Source of the DNA: JAUIAI01 sp049680625
GTDB lineage: Bacteria; Pseudomonadota; Gammaproteobacteria; Burkholderiales; Burkholderiaceae_E
NCBI GenBank assembly: GCA_049680625.1
Contig: JBAUID010000168.1
Coordinates: 1 to 21,268, forward strand
Direction of reading: 5' to 3'
DNA: 21,268 bases
Shown piece by piece: positions 1-7,769 of the stretch; within the stretch, counting starts at the first letter, position 1; every line of letters starts with the position of its first letter. Below the pieces are notes generated by a model. That model was given only the letters and a program-made list of their open reading frames with translations. It was not told the DNA's origin and searched no databases. Made by a program: the position numbers and the translations under genes.

Positions 1-395
1 AAGCCTGCCAGGATTTCAGCTGACAGGCCGCGGGTTTCGGGCCCAAAAATAAGCCAGTCGTTGGCTGTGTACTGTAATTCGAATGCGTTGCGACTGCCTT
101 TTGTGGTGATTGCATATCGAGTGCCAAGCGGGGCGCAAACTGCAGTGCCGGCAGTGGAACCAACATCGGACTCAATGGATTCAACCAGTGCATTAAATGC
201 GGCCCAGCTTGTGTGTACCGTGAGGCTGGCAAATTCGTGGTAATCGAGGCCGGCACGCCGCATGCGTGAGTGATCCAGCGGAAAACCCATCGGCTCAACC
301 AGGTGCAGTCTGGCACCCGTATTGGCACACAAGCGAATGATATTGCCGGTATTTGGCGGAATTTCCGGTTCGACGAGAACAACGTTGATAGGCAT
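1..395 (-). CDS. trmL: tRNA (cytidine(34)-2'-O)-methyltransferase TrmL, C-terminus cut by window edge
   Basis: SPOUT-class methyltransferase that modifies the ribose of the wobble base (C34/cmnm5U34) of tRNA-Leu isoacceptors. Translating the complement from the ATG at 395 gives an N-terminus starting MPINVVLVEPEIPPNTGNII, then RLCANTG and HLVEPMGF, then RRAGLDYHEF, matching the TrmL/YibK family closely. Near the edge is the motif IFGPETRGLSAEIL, part of the SAM-binding trefoil knot. About 131 residues are present; the family is usually about 155, so roughly the last 20-25 are missing beyond base 1. The start lies 25 nt downstream of the comF stop on the same strand, so the two are probably co-transcribed. 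Between the LTV and TTKG motifs there is a stretch of about 30 residues that is longer than in E. coli TrmL. The assignment rests on family motifs and is confident. Confidence 0.92.
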   Translation of the reverse strand, partial: MPINVVLVEPEIPPNTGNIIRLCANTGARLHLVEPMGFPLDHSRMRRAGLDYHEFASLTVHTSWAAFNALVESIESDVGSTAGTAVCAPLGTRYAITTKGSRNAFELQYTANDWLIFGPETRGLSAEILAG

Positions 396-420
396 GCTGG
401 ACTGGCTGGTTTAAAGCCAG

Positions 421-1356
421 TCATTGTGACACTGTGTGTATTGATTCGTCGGGCGCTGATGTCCATGCGGCTGATGGGGTTCGGGCGATGACGGCGTTGG
501 TGACGCGTGTGGCCCCCGCTTGTATCAGGGCACCGGCTGCAGCCCGGGCGGTGGCGCCGGTTGTCATGACATCGTCGACCAGCAAGACGCGCTTGCCGGC
601 CACTGCCTGCGTTGCGCTAAAGCGGCCGGCCAGGCTGCTCAATCGATCCGCCCGTGACCGTCTGGTCTGGGTGGACTTACCGTCAAGGGCAACCGGGTTA
701 CCGGCCAAATGCAACGCTGTGAAGTCGGCTTTGATTTTGAGGCGTTTCGACAGATCACGGGCCAGAACGATGGCCTGGTTGTAGCCACGATGACGCATGC
801 GGGCCGGACTGAGCGCAATGGCCACTATGGACTCGGGCCAGGCAGGCGTGGGCAGGCTATCGAGCAGTTGGGCCGCCAGCAATTGTCCAAAAGCACGGCC
901 GAGGTCGACCCGTTGCCGGTATTTGAAGTGGTGAATCCAGTGGTTCAACGGTGGAGCGTAGTCAGCCAGCACAACGGTTGCCGAGAATGCCGGGGGTTGT
1001 TCGCGGCAAAAATGGCAAATTTGACGGTGCGAGCCTGGCAGGCCACAGACGGGGCAGCGATGTTGGTTAGCGCCGGTTTTAACACCGGTCTTAACACCGG
1101 GCAGGGCGGCCCGACACCATTGGCATATGGCAAACGGCCAGGCAGCAAACAACCCGTCAGGATGCGACCGGTCAGCAAGCCACCTGCCAGGTGCCATGTG
1201 ATCGCCCGCCGCCACCGGATTTCGACAGGTGACGCAATATTGCGGCAAAGTGAAGTCTGCAGCGGCAATTAGCAGGCGGCGCAGGCGGTGCAACAGGATG
1301 AGACTGCGTGGTTTGGTTGGCATATTTTTTGTCGCCAGATTCATCGCCGTCACCAT
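421..1356 (-). CDS. comF: ComF family protein (zinc-finger plus phosphoribosyltransferase domain)
   Basis: ComF-type amidophosphoribosyltransferase-like protein, needed in naturally competent bacteria for handling incoming single-stranded DNA; in many other bacteria its role is unclear. Of 311 residues, the N-terminal third has four CxxC pairs (C41/C44, C78/C81, C101/C104, C114/C117), fitting two zinc-binding fingers. The C-terminal part has the family motif RHRGYNQA (188-195) and the PRPP-binding loop VLLVDDVMTTGAT (257-269). The ATG at 1356 is the longest choice; Met5 and Met12 are also possible, and the mature family usually begins close to the LLHRLRRLL segment. Residues 88-95 contain a VKTG tandem duplication caused by a 12-bp repeat at about 1077-1101. 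trmL follows on the same strand. The family call is firm; a role in competence is inference. Confidence 0.93.
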   Translation of the reverse strand: MVTAMNLATKNMPTKPRSLILLHRLRRLLIAAADFTLPQYCVTCRNPVAAGDHMAPGRWLADRSHPDGLFAAWPFAICQWCRAALPGVKTGVKTGANQHRCPVCGLPGSHRQICHFCREQPPAFSATVVLADYAPPLNHWIHHFKYRQRVDLGRAFGQLLAAQLLDSLPTPAWPESIVAIALSPARMRHRGYNQAIVLARDLSKRLKIKADFTALHLAGNPVALDGKSTQTRRSRADRLSSLAGRFSATQAVAGKRVLLVDDVMTTGATARAAAGALIQAGATRVTNAVIARTPSAAWTSAPDESIHTVSQ

Positions 1357-1474
1357 AACCGCGCGGGCTTGGTGTAATCTGCCCCCCCTTGAACGGACGG
1401 CCTAATTCACTGGTTGCGCAATATGCGCCCGAAGTCGTCAGGTACTGAACAGCGGTTGATCTAAAGGGTTAGCA

Positions 1475-2107
1475 ATGAAACAGGGATTTTGGATTGGGGT
1501 GGCTGCCATGGCCATTATCGTCGTAACGTCGAACATCCTGGTCCAGCATTTGTTAGGTAACTGGCTGACCTGGGGGGCCGTCACCTATCCTTTTGCCTTT
1601 CTGGTCACCGATCTGATGAATCGCACCTATGGGGCTGCCGTGGCGCGCCGGGTGGTTGTCATTGGCTTTATTGTTGGTATTGCTTGTTCGTTAATCGGCA
1701 CCCAGATCATGGGGGAATTCGGACCCCTGGTGACTTTCCGGGTGGCTTTCGCATCGGGACTGGCTTTTCTGGTGGCTCAGCTGGTTGACGTTGGTATTTT
1801 TGACCGCCTCAGAAAAGGGCGCTGGTGGCAGGCACCACTGGCATCGACCGTAGTCGGCTCGGCGGTGGATACTGCGTTGTTCTTCTCGTTTGCATTTGCG
1901 GCAACGCTGAGCTTTATCGATCCGGCAACTGATGTGTCATGGGCAAACAAAGTGCTTCCCCTGCTGGGAGTTGGCCCCAGCCTGCCATTATGGATGAGCC
2001 TGGCCTGCGCTGATTTCATGGTGAAGATTGCGCTGGGCTTGTTCGCACTGTTGCCATTTCGGCTGCTTGCTGCCCAATTTGGCAGCAAGCAGCTAAAGGC
2101 CAGTTAG
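1475..2107 (+). CDS. yhhQ: Queuosine precursor transporter, VUT family (COG1738, YhhQ-like)
   Basis: Inner-membrane transporter of the vitamin uptake (VUT/ECF-like) family that imports the queuosine precursors preQ0/preQ1 for tRNA modification. The 210-residue product is almost entirely hydrophobic, with about six membrane segments. It carries family motifs: NWLTWGAVTYPFAFLVTDL (29-47) followed by a polar NRTYG turn, RVAFASGLAFLVAQLVD (89-105), and STVVGSAVDTALFFS (124-138). The ATG at 1475 is preceded by only a weak ribosome site (AAAGGG, 1463-1468). It is divergent from comF across a 118-bp gap and 25 bp upstream of the bioC-like gene, with which it may be co-transcribed. No queuosine synthesis gene is in the window. 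Substrate assignment comes from family knowledge. Confidence 0.85.
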   Translation: MKQGFWIGVAAMAIIVVTSNILVQHLLGNWLTWGAVTYPFAFLVTDLMNRTYGAAVARRVVVIGFIVGIACSLIGTQIMGEFGPLVTFRVAFASGLAFLVAQLVDVGIFDRLRKGRWWQAPLASTVVGSAVDTALFFSFAFAATLSFIDPATDVSWANKVLPLLGVGPSLPLWMSLACADFMVKIALGLFALLPFRLLAAQFGSKQLKAS

Positions 2108-2132
2108 CGTGACGGCCGATTAACGTGTTGCA

Positions 2133-3035
2133 ATGCTGAACCGCCCCGGCCTTGATCCGCTAGCAGTCAGGCGGCAATTTTCAAGACGTGCGAATCAACT
2201 GGCGCAGGCAGACTTTCTGTTGCGCGAGGTTGAGGGTCAGATGTTCGAACGCCTGGATGTTATCCGCTTGGATCCCGCCCGCATCGTTGACATCGGTTGT
2301 GGCCATGGCCATGGCTTGCTGGATCTGCGGCGACGGTTTCAGCAGGCCACGGTGCTCGGAATCGATTGTTCAGTACCAAACCTGAATATTGCCCGGTCAC
2401 GTCTGGCCGTGCCAGCCAGTGGTTTCCTCAAGCGGTTGCGGCGCCACCTCGGACCGCGCCAGCCCGGCCACCTGGCTGAGCTGATTGCCGCCGACCAGGA
2501 GCACCTGCCGATCGCCGCCAGTACGGTTGATCTGATCTGGTCAAACCTGTGCCTGCATTGGAGTGACGACCCGCTTGCTGTTATTGATCAGTGGCACCGA
2601 ATTGTCCGGCCCGGTGGTTTACTTATGTTCTCAATGTTTGGAGTGGATACGCTGGCGCAATTGCGCTCGGCCGGCGCCGGCGTGATGCCGTTCAACGACA
2701 TGCACGACATTGGCGATGCCCTGGTAGCAGCTGGTTTTGCCGACCCGGTGATGGATATGAACATGGTGACGGTGAATTTCAGTTCGCCTGAAAAATTACT
2801 GTCGGATGTACATGCCCTCGGTGGCAATGCGCTGGCTGGTCGCTGTTCCGGACTCTCGGGTAAGGGACAGCGCGCTTTGTGGCTCGATGCCTTGTTGCAG
2901 ATGAGAGACAAGGTCGACGGTCAGATTCCACTGAGCTTTGAGGTGTGTTTCGGGCACGCCTGGTGCCCGGACCCAAAGCGTTTGCCCAAGGGGCTGGCCC
3001 GGGTTGAATTTCAACCGAAGCCCACCGGCAGATAA
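2133..3035 (+). CDS. bioC: BioC-like malonyl-ACP O-methyltransferase (class I SAM methyltransferase)
   Basis: Probable malonyl-[ACP] O-methyltransferase, which masks the malonyl carboxyl so fatty acid synthesis can build the pimeloyl chain of biotin. The 300-residue protein opens with the BioC-type VRRQFSRRANQLAQADFL segment (12-29). Motif I of the SAM site is VDIGCGHGHG (52-61), and a second acidic loop is LGIDCS (75-80). It continues with LIWSNLCLHW (134-143), the post-motif RPGGLLMFS (159-167) and DMHDIGDALVAAGF (189-202), which is characteristic of BioC and its mitochondrial relative NDUFAF5. The end (SFEVCFGHAW, 268-277) matches the C-terminus of BioC from Beta- and Gammaproteobacteria. 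A basic insertion near 92-112 lengthens the protein. No other biotin gene is in the window. A related arginine hydroxylase/methyltransferase function is a less likely alternative. Confidence 0.85.
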   Translation: MLNRPGLDPLAVRRQFSRRANQLAQADFLLREVEGQMFERLDVIRLDPARIVDIGCGHGHGLLDLRRRFQQATVLGIDCSVPNLNIARSRLAVPASGFLKRLRRHLGPRQPGHLAELIAADQEHLPIAASTVDLIWSNLCLHWSDDPLAVIDQWHRIVRPGGLLMFSMFGVDTLAQLRSAGAGVMPFNDMHDIGDALVAAGFADPVMDMNMVTVNFSSPEKLLSDVHALGGNALAGRCSGLSGKGQRALWLDALLQMRDKVDGQIPLSFEVCFGHAWCPDPKRLPKGLARVEFQPKPTGR

Positions 3036-3345
3036 GGTCAGCAGATAACGTGGTCAGACAAGCGTGGGGCGGATGACAATTTGTCAGTTTTTAGGTCGCA
3101 GGGATACACGGCGCCGTTGTCAAGCCAATCTGACGAGTATTTCGTTGCAGATTATTTGCGGCGGTGCGAAAGCCGACCTACAATCGACTGGTTATTAGAC
3201 GTTAATGGACAGGTTATCTGTTACTGACCGAAATAATCCGAAACTGGTATTGATCTCAGAAGTTGAGTGCGTTGCCGGAACTTCGGCTTTGAACTCTGGA
3301 TACAGATTCCGGATTACAGCTCGGTTTGGTAGCGACAGAGTAAAA
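3036..3345 (+). other. Intergenic region and likely leader of the oxidase operon
   Basis: About 310 bp without a convincing gene. It holds the candidate promoter at 3156-3184. Downstream of it is a leader of about 155 nt if translation of the next gene starts at 3346. An open frame continuous with the DUF2244 gene starts at ATG 3205, but it lacks a ribosome site and its extra 47 residues do not resemble the family. No strong terminator hairpin with a T-run was seen after bioC. Confidence 0.5.
3156..3184 (+). promoter_or_regulatory. Candidate sigma70 promoter of the cytochrome oxidase operon
   Basis: A -35-like TTGCGG (3156-3161) and a -10 TACAAT (3179-3184) are separated by 17 bp, the optimal spacing. 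The -10 matches the consensus at five of six bases. It is the best promoter-like pair seen between bioC and coxB. Transcription would begin near 3191. Supported by sequence only. Confidence 0.45.
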
Positions 3346-3834
3346 ATGATGCAACCTCGGCCGCAAGGTCGGTCACCGGATTCCGGTACAGCTTCCCGCG
3401 AATGGCTATTAAAGCGCAACTGTGCGCTAACGCCCTGGCAGGCTGGCACTTGTTTTCTGTGTTTAGGCGGGCTGAATCTGGTTATAGCCGTTATTTTTAC
3501 GCTACAAGGTGCCTGGCTTGTTTTGCCTTTTGCCGTTATCGAGAATCTCGGCCTGGTGGCCGCATTCTTCTGGTTTGGTCGCCATGCGGCTGACTATGAA
3601 CGGATATCGGCACAGCGGGGAAGGCTGGTAGTAGAAACCGGTGTTGGTCCAAGTGTCAGCCGGCGTGAGAAGGCTTCACCCTGGTTTAGGGTGGAGTATG
3701 GCGGTGGGCCACGCGAGCTGATCTGCGTTGGCGCCGGGAATGAATTATTACAAGTCGGCCGGTTTGTATCCTGTGATCGCAGGAATTTACTGGCACGGGA
3801 AATCAGGACGGCACTGAATGGTGCCGGTTCGTAG
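3346..3834 (+). CDS. DUF2244 family membrane protein
   Basis: Small inner-membrane protein of the DUF2244 family, of unknown function, often encoded just upstream of coxB in proteobacteria. The 162-residue product starting at ATG 3346 has the family entry NCALTPWQA (25-33) and two hydrophobic segments (about 37-54 and 56-77) containing GAWLVLPFAVIE (55-66). These are followed by RHAADYERIS (79-88), a cytosolic beta-rich part with WFRVEY (113-118), and a C-terminal VGRF...LAREIRTAL helix. The frame stays open upstream to ATG 3205 (209 residues), but the shorter start gives the normal family length. ATG 3349 is an equally placed alternative. coxB begins 33 nt downstream, so the two are very likely co-transcribed. 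A role in oxidase assembly is inferred from position only. Confidence 0.8.
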   Translation: MMQPRPQGRSPDSGTASREWLLKRNCALTPWQAGTCFLCLGGLNLVIAVIFTLQGAWLVLPFAVIENLGLVAAFFWFGRHAADYERISAQRGRLVVETGVGPSVSRREKASPWFRVEYGGGPRELICVGAGNELLQVGRFVSCDRRNLLAREIRTALNGAGS

Positions 3835-3867
3835 TCGGAGCAGGTTTTGAAGCAGGGTCTGGAGAAG

Positions 3868-5016
3868 ATGAATAAATCCAAGCTGGTTGGTGCCTTATTT
3901 GGTTTGTTGCTGTTGGGTGCCGGGTGCGCAAAAGTTGATGACATGCCGGGCGGGCCGGGGGTTAACCAACTTAACCTGGGTACTGGCGCGACATCGATTG
4001 CTGAAGGTCAGTACTGGCTGCATAACGTTCTGCTGTGGGTTTGCCTGGTTATTTTTATCCTGGTATTTGCCGTGATGTTTTATTCGATATTTGCCCACCG
4101 CAAATCGAAAGGCGCAATCCCGGCTAACTTCCATGAAAGTACGGCGGTAGAAATAGCCTGGACCGTTGTGCCGCTGATTATCGTGGTGGTTCTCGGTGTT
4201 ATTGCCACCAAAGACGTTATTGCGCAAAAAGATACCGCCAGCGCCGACGTGACGATTAAGGCAACCGGCTATCAGTGGAAGTGGGGTTACGACTATGTCA
4301 ATGGCGAAGGCACGGGCATCAGCTTTCTGTCTACTCTGACCACGCCACGCTCACAAATTGATGGCCGCGATCCTAAGTCGGTTACCTATTTGTCTGAGGT
4401 CGACAACAATGTGGTTGTCCCCGCTGGTAAGAAAATTCGCGTTATTACTACTGCTAATGACGTTATTCATGCATGGGCCGTTCCTGCCTTTGGCGTGAAA
4501 CAAGATGCGATTCCCGGTTTTGTTCGCGATCTGTGGTTCAAAGTGGATAAACCGGGTTTGTATCGTGGCTGGTGTTCAGAGCTATGCGGTAAAGACCATG
4601 CGTTCATGCCGATTGTTGTGGAAGTCAAGACTCCGGATGAGTACACCAAGTGGGTTGCTTCCAAGAACACCGAAATGATGGCCAATGCGGACGACCCAAC
4701 CCGCGACTGGACGCTAGAAGAATTAACGGCGCGCGGTAAAACCGTTTATGACGCGCAGTGCGCAGCCTGTCATCAACCGACTGGTAAAGGGGTTCCCGGC
4801 GCGTTCCCGGCATTGGCAGGGTCAAAAATTGTTCTTGGCGATCCGGCCGCGCAAATCGAAATTTTGCTGAAGGGTAAAACCGGCACGGCAATGGCATCGT
4901 TCAAGCATTTGTCTGATGTTGAACTCAGTGCGGTCACTACGTATACCCGTAGCGCGTTCGACAACAAGGCCGAAAAGAACCTCGTTCAGCCAAGAGAATT
5001 TACGGCCGCCCGCTAA
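3868..5016 (+). CDS. coxB: Cytochrome c oxidase subunit II with C-terminal cytochrome c domain
   Basis: Subunit II of an aa3/caa3-type oxidase; it receives electrons through the CuA centre on the periplasmic side. The product (382 residues from ATG 3868) begins with a lipoprotein-type signal ending LLLLGAGC, with lipid attachment expected at Cys20. Two membrane helices follow (about 52-76 and 93-115), then GYQWKWGY (134-141). CuA ligands are H201, C236, E238, C240, H244 and M247 in the motif CSELCGKDHAFM. A C-terminal heme c domain has CAACH (298-302) and a likely axial Met at 342. A TTG at 3847 would extend the frame by seven residues, but ATG 3868 has GGAG just upstream and gives a clean signal peptide. 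The fused cytochrome c suggests a caa3-like enzyme that does not depend on a separate soluble donor. Confidence 0.96.
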   Translation: MNKSKLVGALFGLLLLGAGCAKVDDMPGGPGVNQLNLGTGATSIAEGQYWLHNVLLWVCLVIFILVFAVMFYSIFAHRKSKGAIPANFHESTAVEIAWTVVPLIIVVVLGVIATKDVIAQKDTASADVTIKATGYQWKWGYDYVNGEGTGISFLSTLTTPRSQIDGRDPKSVTYLSEVDNNVVVPAGKKIRVITTANDVIHAWAVPAFGVKQDAIPGFVRDLWFKVDKPGLYRGWCSELCGKDHAFMPIVVEVKTPDEYTKWVASKNTEMMANADDPTRDWTLEELTARGKTVYDAQCAACHQPTGKGVPGAFPALAGSKIVLGDPAAQIEILLKGKTGTAMASFKHLSDVELSAVTTYTRSAFDNKAEKNLVQPREFTAAR

Positions 5017-5106
5017 TTGGCGCATTGAACGAATTGCCAGTAGTTAAAGTATTCGGCTAGAAAGCGCGCCGGATAAGAAACAAGCATCATCTGACAGGAG
5101 CAGCAA

Positions 5107-6705
5107 ATGAGTGCAGTAGTTGGCGGTGACCATGGCCACGCACATGACGACCATCACGACCACCATGTCCCGACGGGCTGGCGTCGCTGGTTATATGCAA
5201 CCAACCACAAAGACATCGGCACGATGTATCTGTGGTTCAGCTTTACGATGTTTATTGTTGGCGGCCTCAATGCACTGTTGCTGCGCTCTGAATTGTTTAT
5301 GCCCGGTTTGCAGATTGTTGAACCCGAGACGTTTAATCAGCTGACCACGATGCATGGCTTGATCATGGTGTTTGGCGCGATCATGCCGGCGTTTGTAGGT
5401 TTTGCGAACTGGCTGATTCCAATGCAGATCGGCGCCGCTGATATGGCGTTTGCCCGGATGAACAACTTCAGTTTCTGGTTGTTACCCCCGGCTGCCTTGC
5501 TGTTGATGGCGTCCTACCTGGTACCCGGTGGTGCCACCGCGGCTGGCTGGACCTTGTACGCGCCGCTATCAGTGCAAATGGGCCCCGGTATGGATCTGGG
5601 CATTTTTGCAATGCACATCATGGGTGCCAGCTCGATTATGGGCTCGATTAACATCGTGACCACTATTTTGAACATGCGCGCACCGGGTATGACCCTGATG
5701 AAGATGCCGCTGTTCGTGTGGACCTGGTTAATTACGGCCTTCCTGCTCATTGCTGTGATGCCGGTGCTGGCCGGAGCCATCACGATGGTGCTGACCGATC
5801 GCCATTTTGGCACCAGCTTCTTTAATGCCGCCGGTGGTGGTGACCCGGTGATGTACCAGCATATCTTCTGGTTCTTCGGCCACCCCGAGGTCTACATCAT
5901 GATCTTGCCGGCATTTGGTATCGTGTCAGAGATCATCCCGGCATTTGCCCGCAAGCGCTTGTTTGGCTACAGCTCGATGGTGTACGCAACAGCGTCAATT
6001 GCAGTGCTGTCGTTTATCGTTTGGGCCCACCATATGTTCACCACGGGTATGCCGGTGACGGGTCAGTTGTTTTTTATGTACGCCACGATGCTGATTGCTG
6101 TGCCAACCGGTGTAAAAATCTTCAACTGGGTCGCCACCATGTGGCGTGGGTCGATGACCTTCGAAACCCCGATGTTGTTCTCTATTGGGTTTATCTTTGT
6201 ATTCACCATGGGTGGGCTGACCGGCATCATCTTGTCGGTTGCGCCGCTGGATATTGCCATTCACGATACTTATTACGTGGTGGCGCACTTCCACTATGTA
6301 CTGGTTGCCGGCTCTCTGTTTGCCTTGTTCGCTGGTACTTATTTCTGGTTGCCCAAGTGGACCGGCAATATGTACGACGAGAAGCTGGGGCAGTGGCACT
6401 TCTGGGCGTCGATGATTTTCTTCAATATCACCTTTTTCCCGATGCATTTCCTTGGTCTGGCCGGTATGCCGCGCCGCTATGCGGATTACCCGATGCAATT
6501 CGCTGACTTCAACATGGTGGCGACAATTGGCGCTTTTGGCTTTGGCCTGAGCCAGCTGATTTTCCTGGCCTGCGTGATCAAGTGCATCAAAGGTGGCCAG
6601 AAAGCTACCGACCGTGTGTGGGAAGGGGCAACCGGCCTGGAATGGGAGCAGTTGCCCAGCCCGGCGCCGTATCACAGCTTCGAAACCCCGCCGGTTGTTA
6701 AGTGA
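5107..6705 (+). CDS. coxA: Cytochrome c oxidase subunit I (A1-type heme-copper oxidase)
   Basis: Catalytic subunit that reduces O2 to water at the heme a3-CuB site and pumps protons. It has 532 residues and about 12 membrane helices. Metal ligands are visible: H83 and H396 for heme a, H394 for heme a3, and H259, H308 and H309 for CuB, with Y263 of HPEVY able to form the His-Tyr crosslink. Proton-pathway residues of type A1 enzymes are present: D112 (D channel), E261 and K337 (K channel). The motif HDTYYVVAHFHYV (386-398) is canonical. The N-terminus is His-rich (seven His in residues 9-20). ATG 5107 follows a strong CAGGAG ribosome site with 6-nt spacing. A 90-bp gap separates it from coxB. 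Confidence 0.98.
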   Translation: MSAVVGGDHGHAHDDHHDHHVPTGWRRWLYATNHKDIGTMYLWFSFTMFIVGGLNALLLRSELFMPGLQIVEPETFNQLTTMHGLIMVFGAIMPAFVGFANWLIPMQIGAADMAFARMNNFSFWLLPPAALLLMASYLVPGGATAAGWTLYAPLSVQMGPGMDLGIFAMHIMGASSIMGSINIVTTILNMRAPGMTLMKMPLFVWTWLITAFLLIAVMPVLAGAITMVLTDRHFGTSFFNAAGGGDPVMYQHIFWFFGHPEVYIMILPAFGIVSEIIPAFARKRLFGYSSMVYATASIAVLSFIVWAHHMFTTGMPVTGQLFFMYATMLIAVPTGVKIFNWVATMWRGSMTFETPMLFSIGFIFVFTMGGLTGIILSVAPLDIAIHDTYYVVAHFHYVLVAGSLFALFAGTYFWLPKWTGNMYDEKLGQWHFWASMIFFNITFFPMHFLGLAGMPRRYADYPMQFADFNMVATIGAFGFGLSQLIFLACVIKCIKGGQKATDRVWEGATGLEWEQLPSPAPYHSFETPPVVK

Positions 6706-6718
6706 TCGATTGGCGACA

Positions 6719-6877
6719 GTGAAATCCAACGCGGCGAACGCGCCGGACGCACCCCAAGTGACTACCGGTCCCCAGTCTGCACAGCGCACGTCCAGTAAAT
6801 GGACGGCGCTGGCATTGGTACTGGTGGCGCTGGGTTTTTTCTGCGCGGTCATATTGAATCGGTGGTACGCCGGGTGA
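6719..6877 (+). CDS. Small single-pass membrane protein between coxA and cox11
   Basis: A 52-residue reading frame from GTG 6719. It has a polar, Ala/Pro/Gln-rich N-terminus, the segment SSKWTALALVLVALGFF followed by CAVIL (about 25-46) forming one clear membrane helix, and the end NRWYAG. It starts 13 nt after the coxA stop, and its TGA overlaps the GTG start of cox11 (GTGA, 6874-6877), the same 4-nt coupling used between cox11 and the next gene. This positional pattern and the well-formed helix argue that it is real. Many proteobacterial cox operons carry a short 'cytochrome oxidase small assembly protein' at this place, and this may be the equivalent. TTG 6710 is an alternative start (55 residues). 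No strong ribosome site is visible. Confidence 0.62.
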   Translation: MKSNAANAPDAPQVTTGPQSAQRTSSKWTALALVLVALGFFCAVILNRWYAG

Positions 6878-7479
6878 CCCGGGTAGCTAATCACCAGTCG
6901 AACCACGATTTGGCCGCCAATCGCCATATCGTTGGCAAGCTGCTGATCATGGTTGTGGCAATGTTCGCGTTTGGTTATGCGATGGTGCCAATCTACAAAG
7001 CGATCTGCGAGGTCACGGGCATTAATTTGCTGACCCGGCCTGACGATGATGCTGATAAGTTTGCTAAAAATACGCAGATCGACAGCAGCCGCAAAGTAAC
7101 CGTGTTGTTCGATTCAAACAGCCGGGGGGCCTGGCGCTTCAAGCCCGAGCACAGCAGCGTATCGGTTCACCCCGGTGAACTGGTCACCATCGTCTACGAT
7201 CTGGTCAACACATCAGATCGGCAAACTATTGGTCAGGCGATACCAAGCTATCTGCCAACCCAGTCGGCAGCGTATTTTAAGAAGATCCAGTGCTTTTGTT
7301 TTGACCAGCAAAAGCTTGGCCCGAAGGCCAGTCGACAGTTTCCGGTGGTGTTTGTGATTGATCCGAAACTACCAAAAGACGTCAATACAATAACTTTGTC
7401 CTACACGTACTTTGAACAAGGGCTGCCTGCAGCACCCGCGCCGGCTGCCGCTGCGAGCACTAACGGGGGTGCATCGTGA
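6874..7479 (+). CDS. ctaG: Cytochrome c oxidase assembly protein CtaG/Cox11 (CuB insertion)
   Basis: Membrane-anchored copper chaperone that delivers copper to the CuB site of subunit I. From GTG 6874 it is 201 residues: a short cytosolic N-terminus, one membrane helix (about 20-40, ending MVPIYKAICEVTG), and a periplasmic immunoglobulin-like domain. The copper-binding pair CFCF (140-143) is present, as is the upstream Cys45. The family segments IGQAIPSYLPTQSAAYFKKI (119-138) and TLSYTYFE (174-181) are intact. The C-terminus ends in an Ala/Pro-rich tail. The frame is open to ATG 6799, but that start would run through the small upstream gene and add unrelated residues; the GTGA overlap and family length favour 6874. 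Confidence 0.94.
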   Translation: MTRVANHQSNHDLAANRHIVGKLLIMVVAMFAFGYAMVPIYKAICEVTGINLLTRPDDDADKFAKNTQIDSSRKVTVLFDSNSRGAWRFKPEHSSVSVHPGELVTIVYDLVNTSDRQTIGQAIPSYLPTQSAAYFKKIQCFCFDQQKLGPKASRQFPVVFVIDPKLPKDVNTITLSYTYFEQGLPAAPAPAAAASTNGGAS

Positions 7480-7691
7480 GCATCCACAAGAACACTGCGG
7501 AAAAAGGCAGCGCGTCCATGCTGCAAACGCTAAAAGCTGTTGCCTGGTCGTTTATTGGCATACGAAAAAGTGCCGATCATGCAGCCGATACAGTGCGTCT
7601 GAATCCGGTACACGTCATTATTGCCGGCCTGGTAATGGCCGCTGTTTTTATCTTTACCTTAATTACTATCGTGCATTGGGTCGTCGGCTGA
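7476..7691 (+). CDS. DUF2970 family small membrane protein
   Basis: A 71-residue protein of the DUF2970 family, of unknown function, commonly encoded between cox11 and coxC. It has the family motif LQTLKAVAWSFIGIRKS (16-32) and then LNPVHVIIAGLVMAAVFIF leading into one membrane helix (about 42-68). The GTG start at 7476 overlaps the cox11 stop (GTGA), indicating translational coupling. A structural or assembly role in the oxidase is inferred from context. Confidence 0.85.
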   Translation: MSIHKNTAEKGSASMLQTLKAVAWSFIGIRKSADHAADTVRLNPVHVIIAGLVMAAVFIFTLITIVHWVVG

Positions 7692-7769
7692 GCTCACAAT
7701 CGGGCTAAAGCCACAGTCAATGCATTACGACATCAACACAGCAAACTGGGAACCAAGGGGAACTCGACA

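Noticed and set aside
434..1272. Open plus-strand frames opposite comF
   Set aside because: They are antisense to a well-supported comF with intact zinc-finger and PRPP-loop motifs, and have no family resemblance.
3205..3345. An N-terminal extension of the DUF2244 protein from ATG 3205
   Set aside because: The extra 47 residues are unlike the family, there is no ribosome site at 3205, and starting at 3346 gives the usual length. It cannot be fully excluded, because the candidate promoter would place transcription just upstream of 3205.
5995..6927. A 310-codon open frame on the minus strand opposite coxA
   Set aside because: It lies wholly antisense to coxA, the small membrane gene and the start of cox11, resembles no family, and is explained by the codon bias of those genes.
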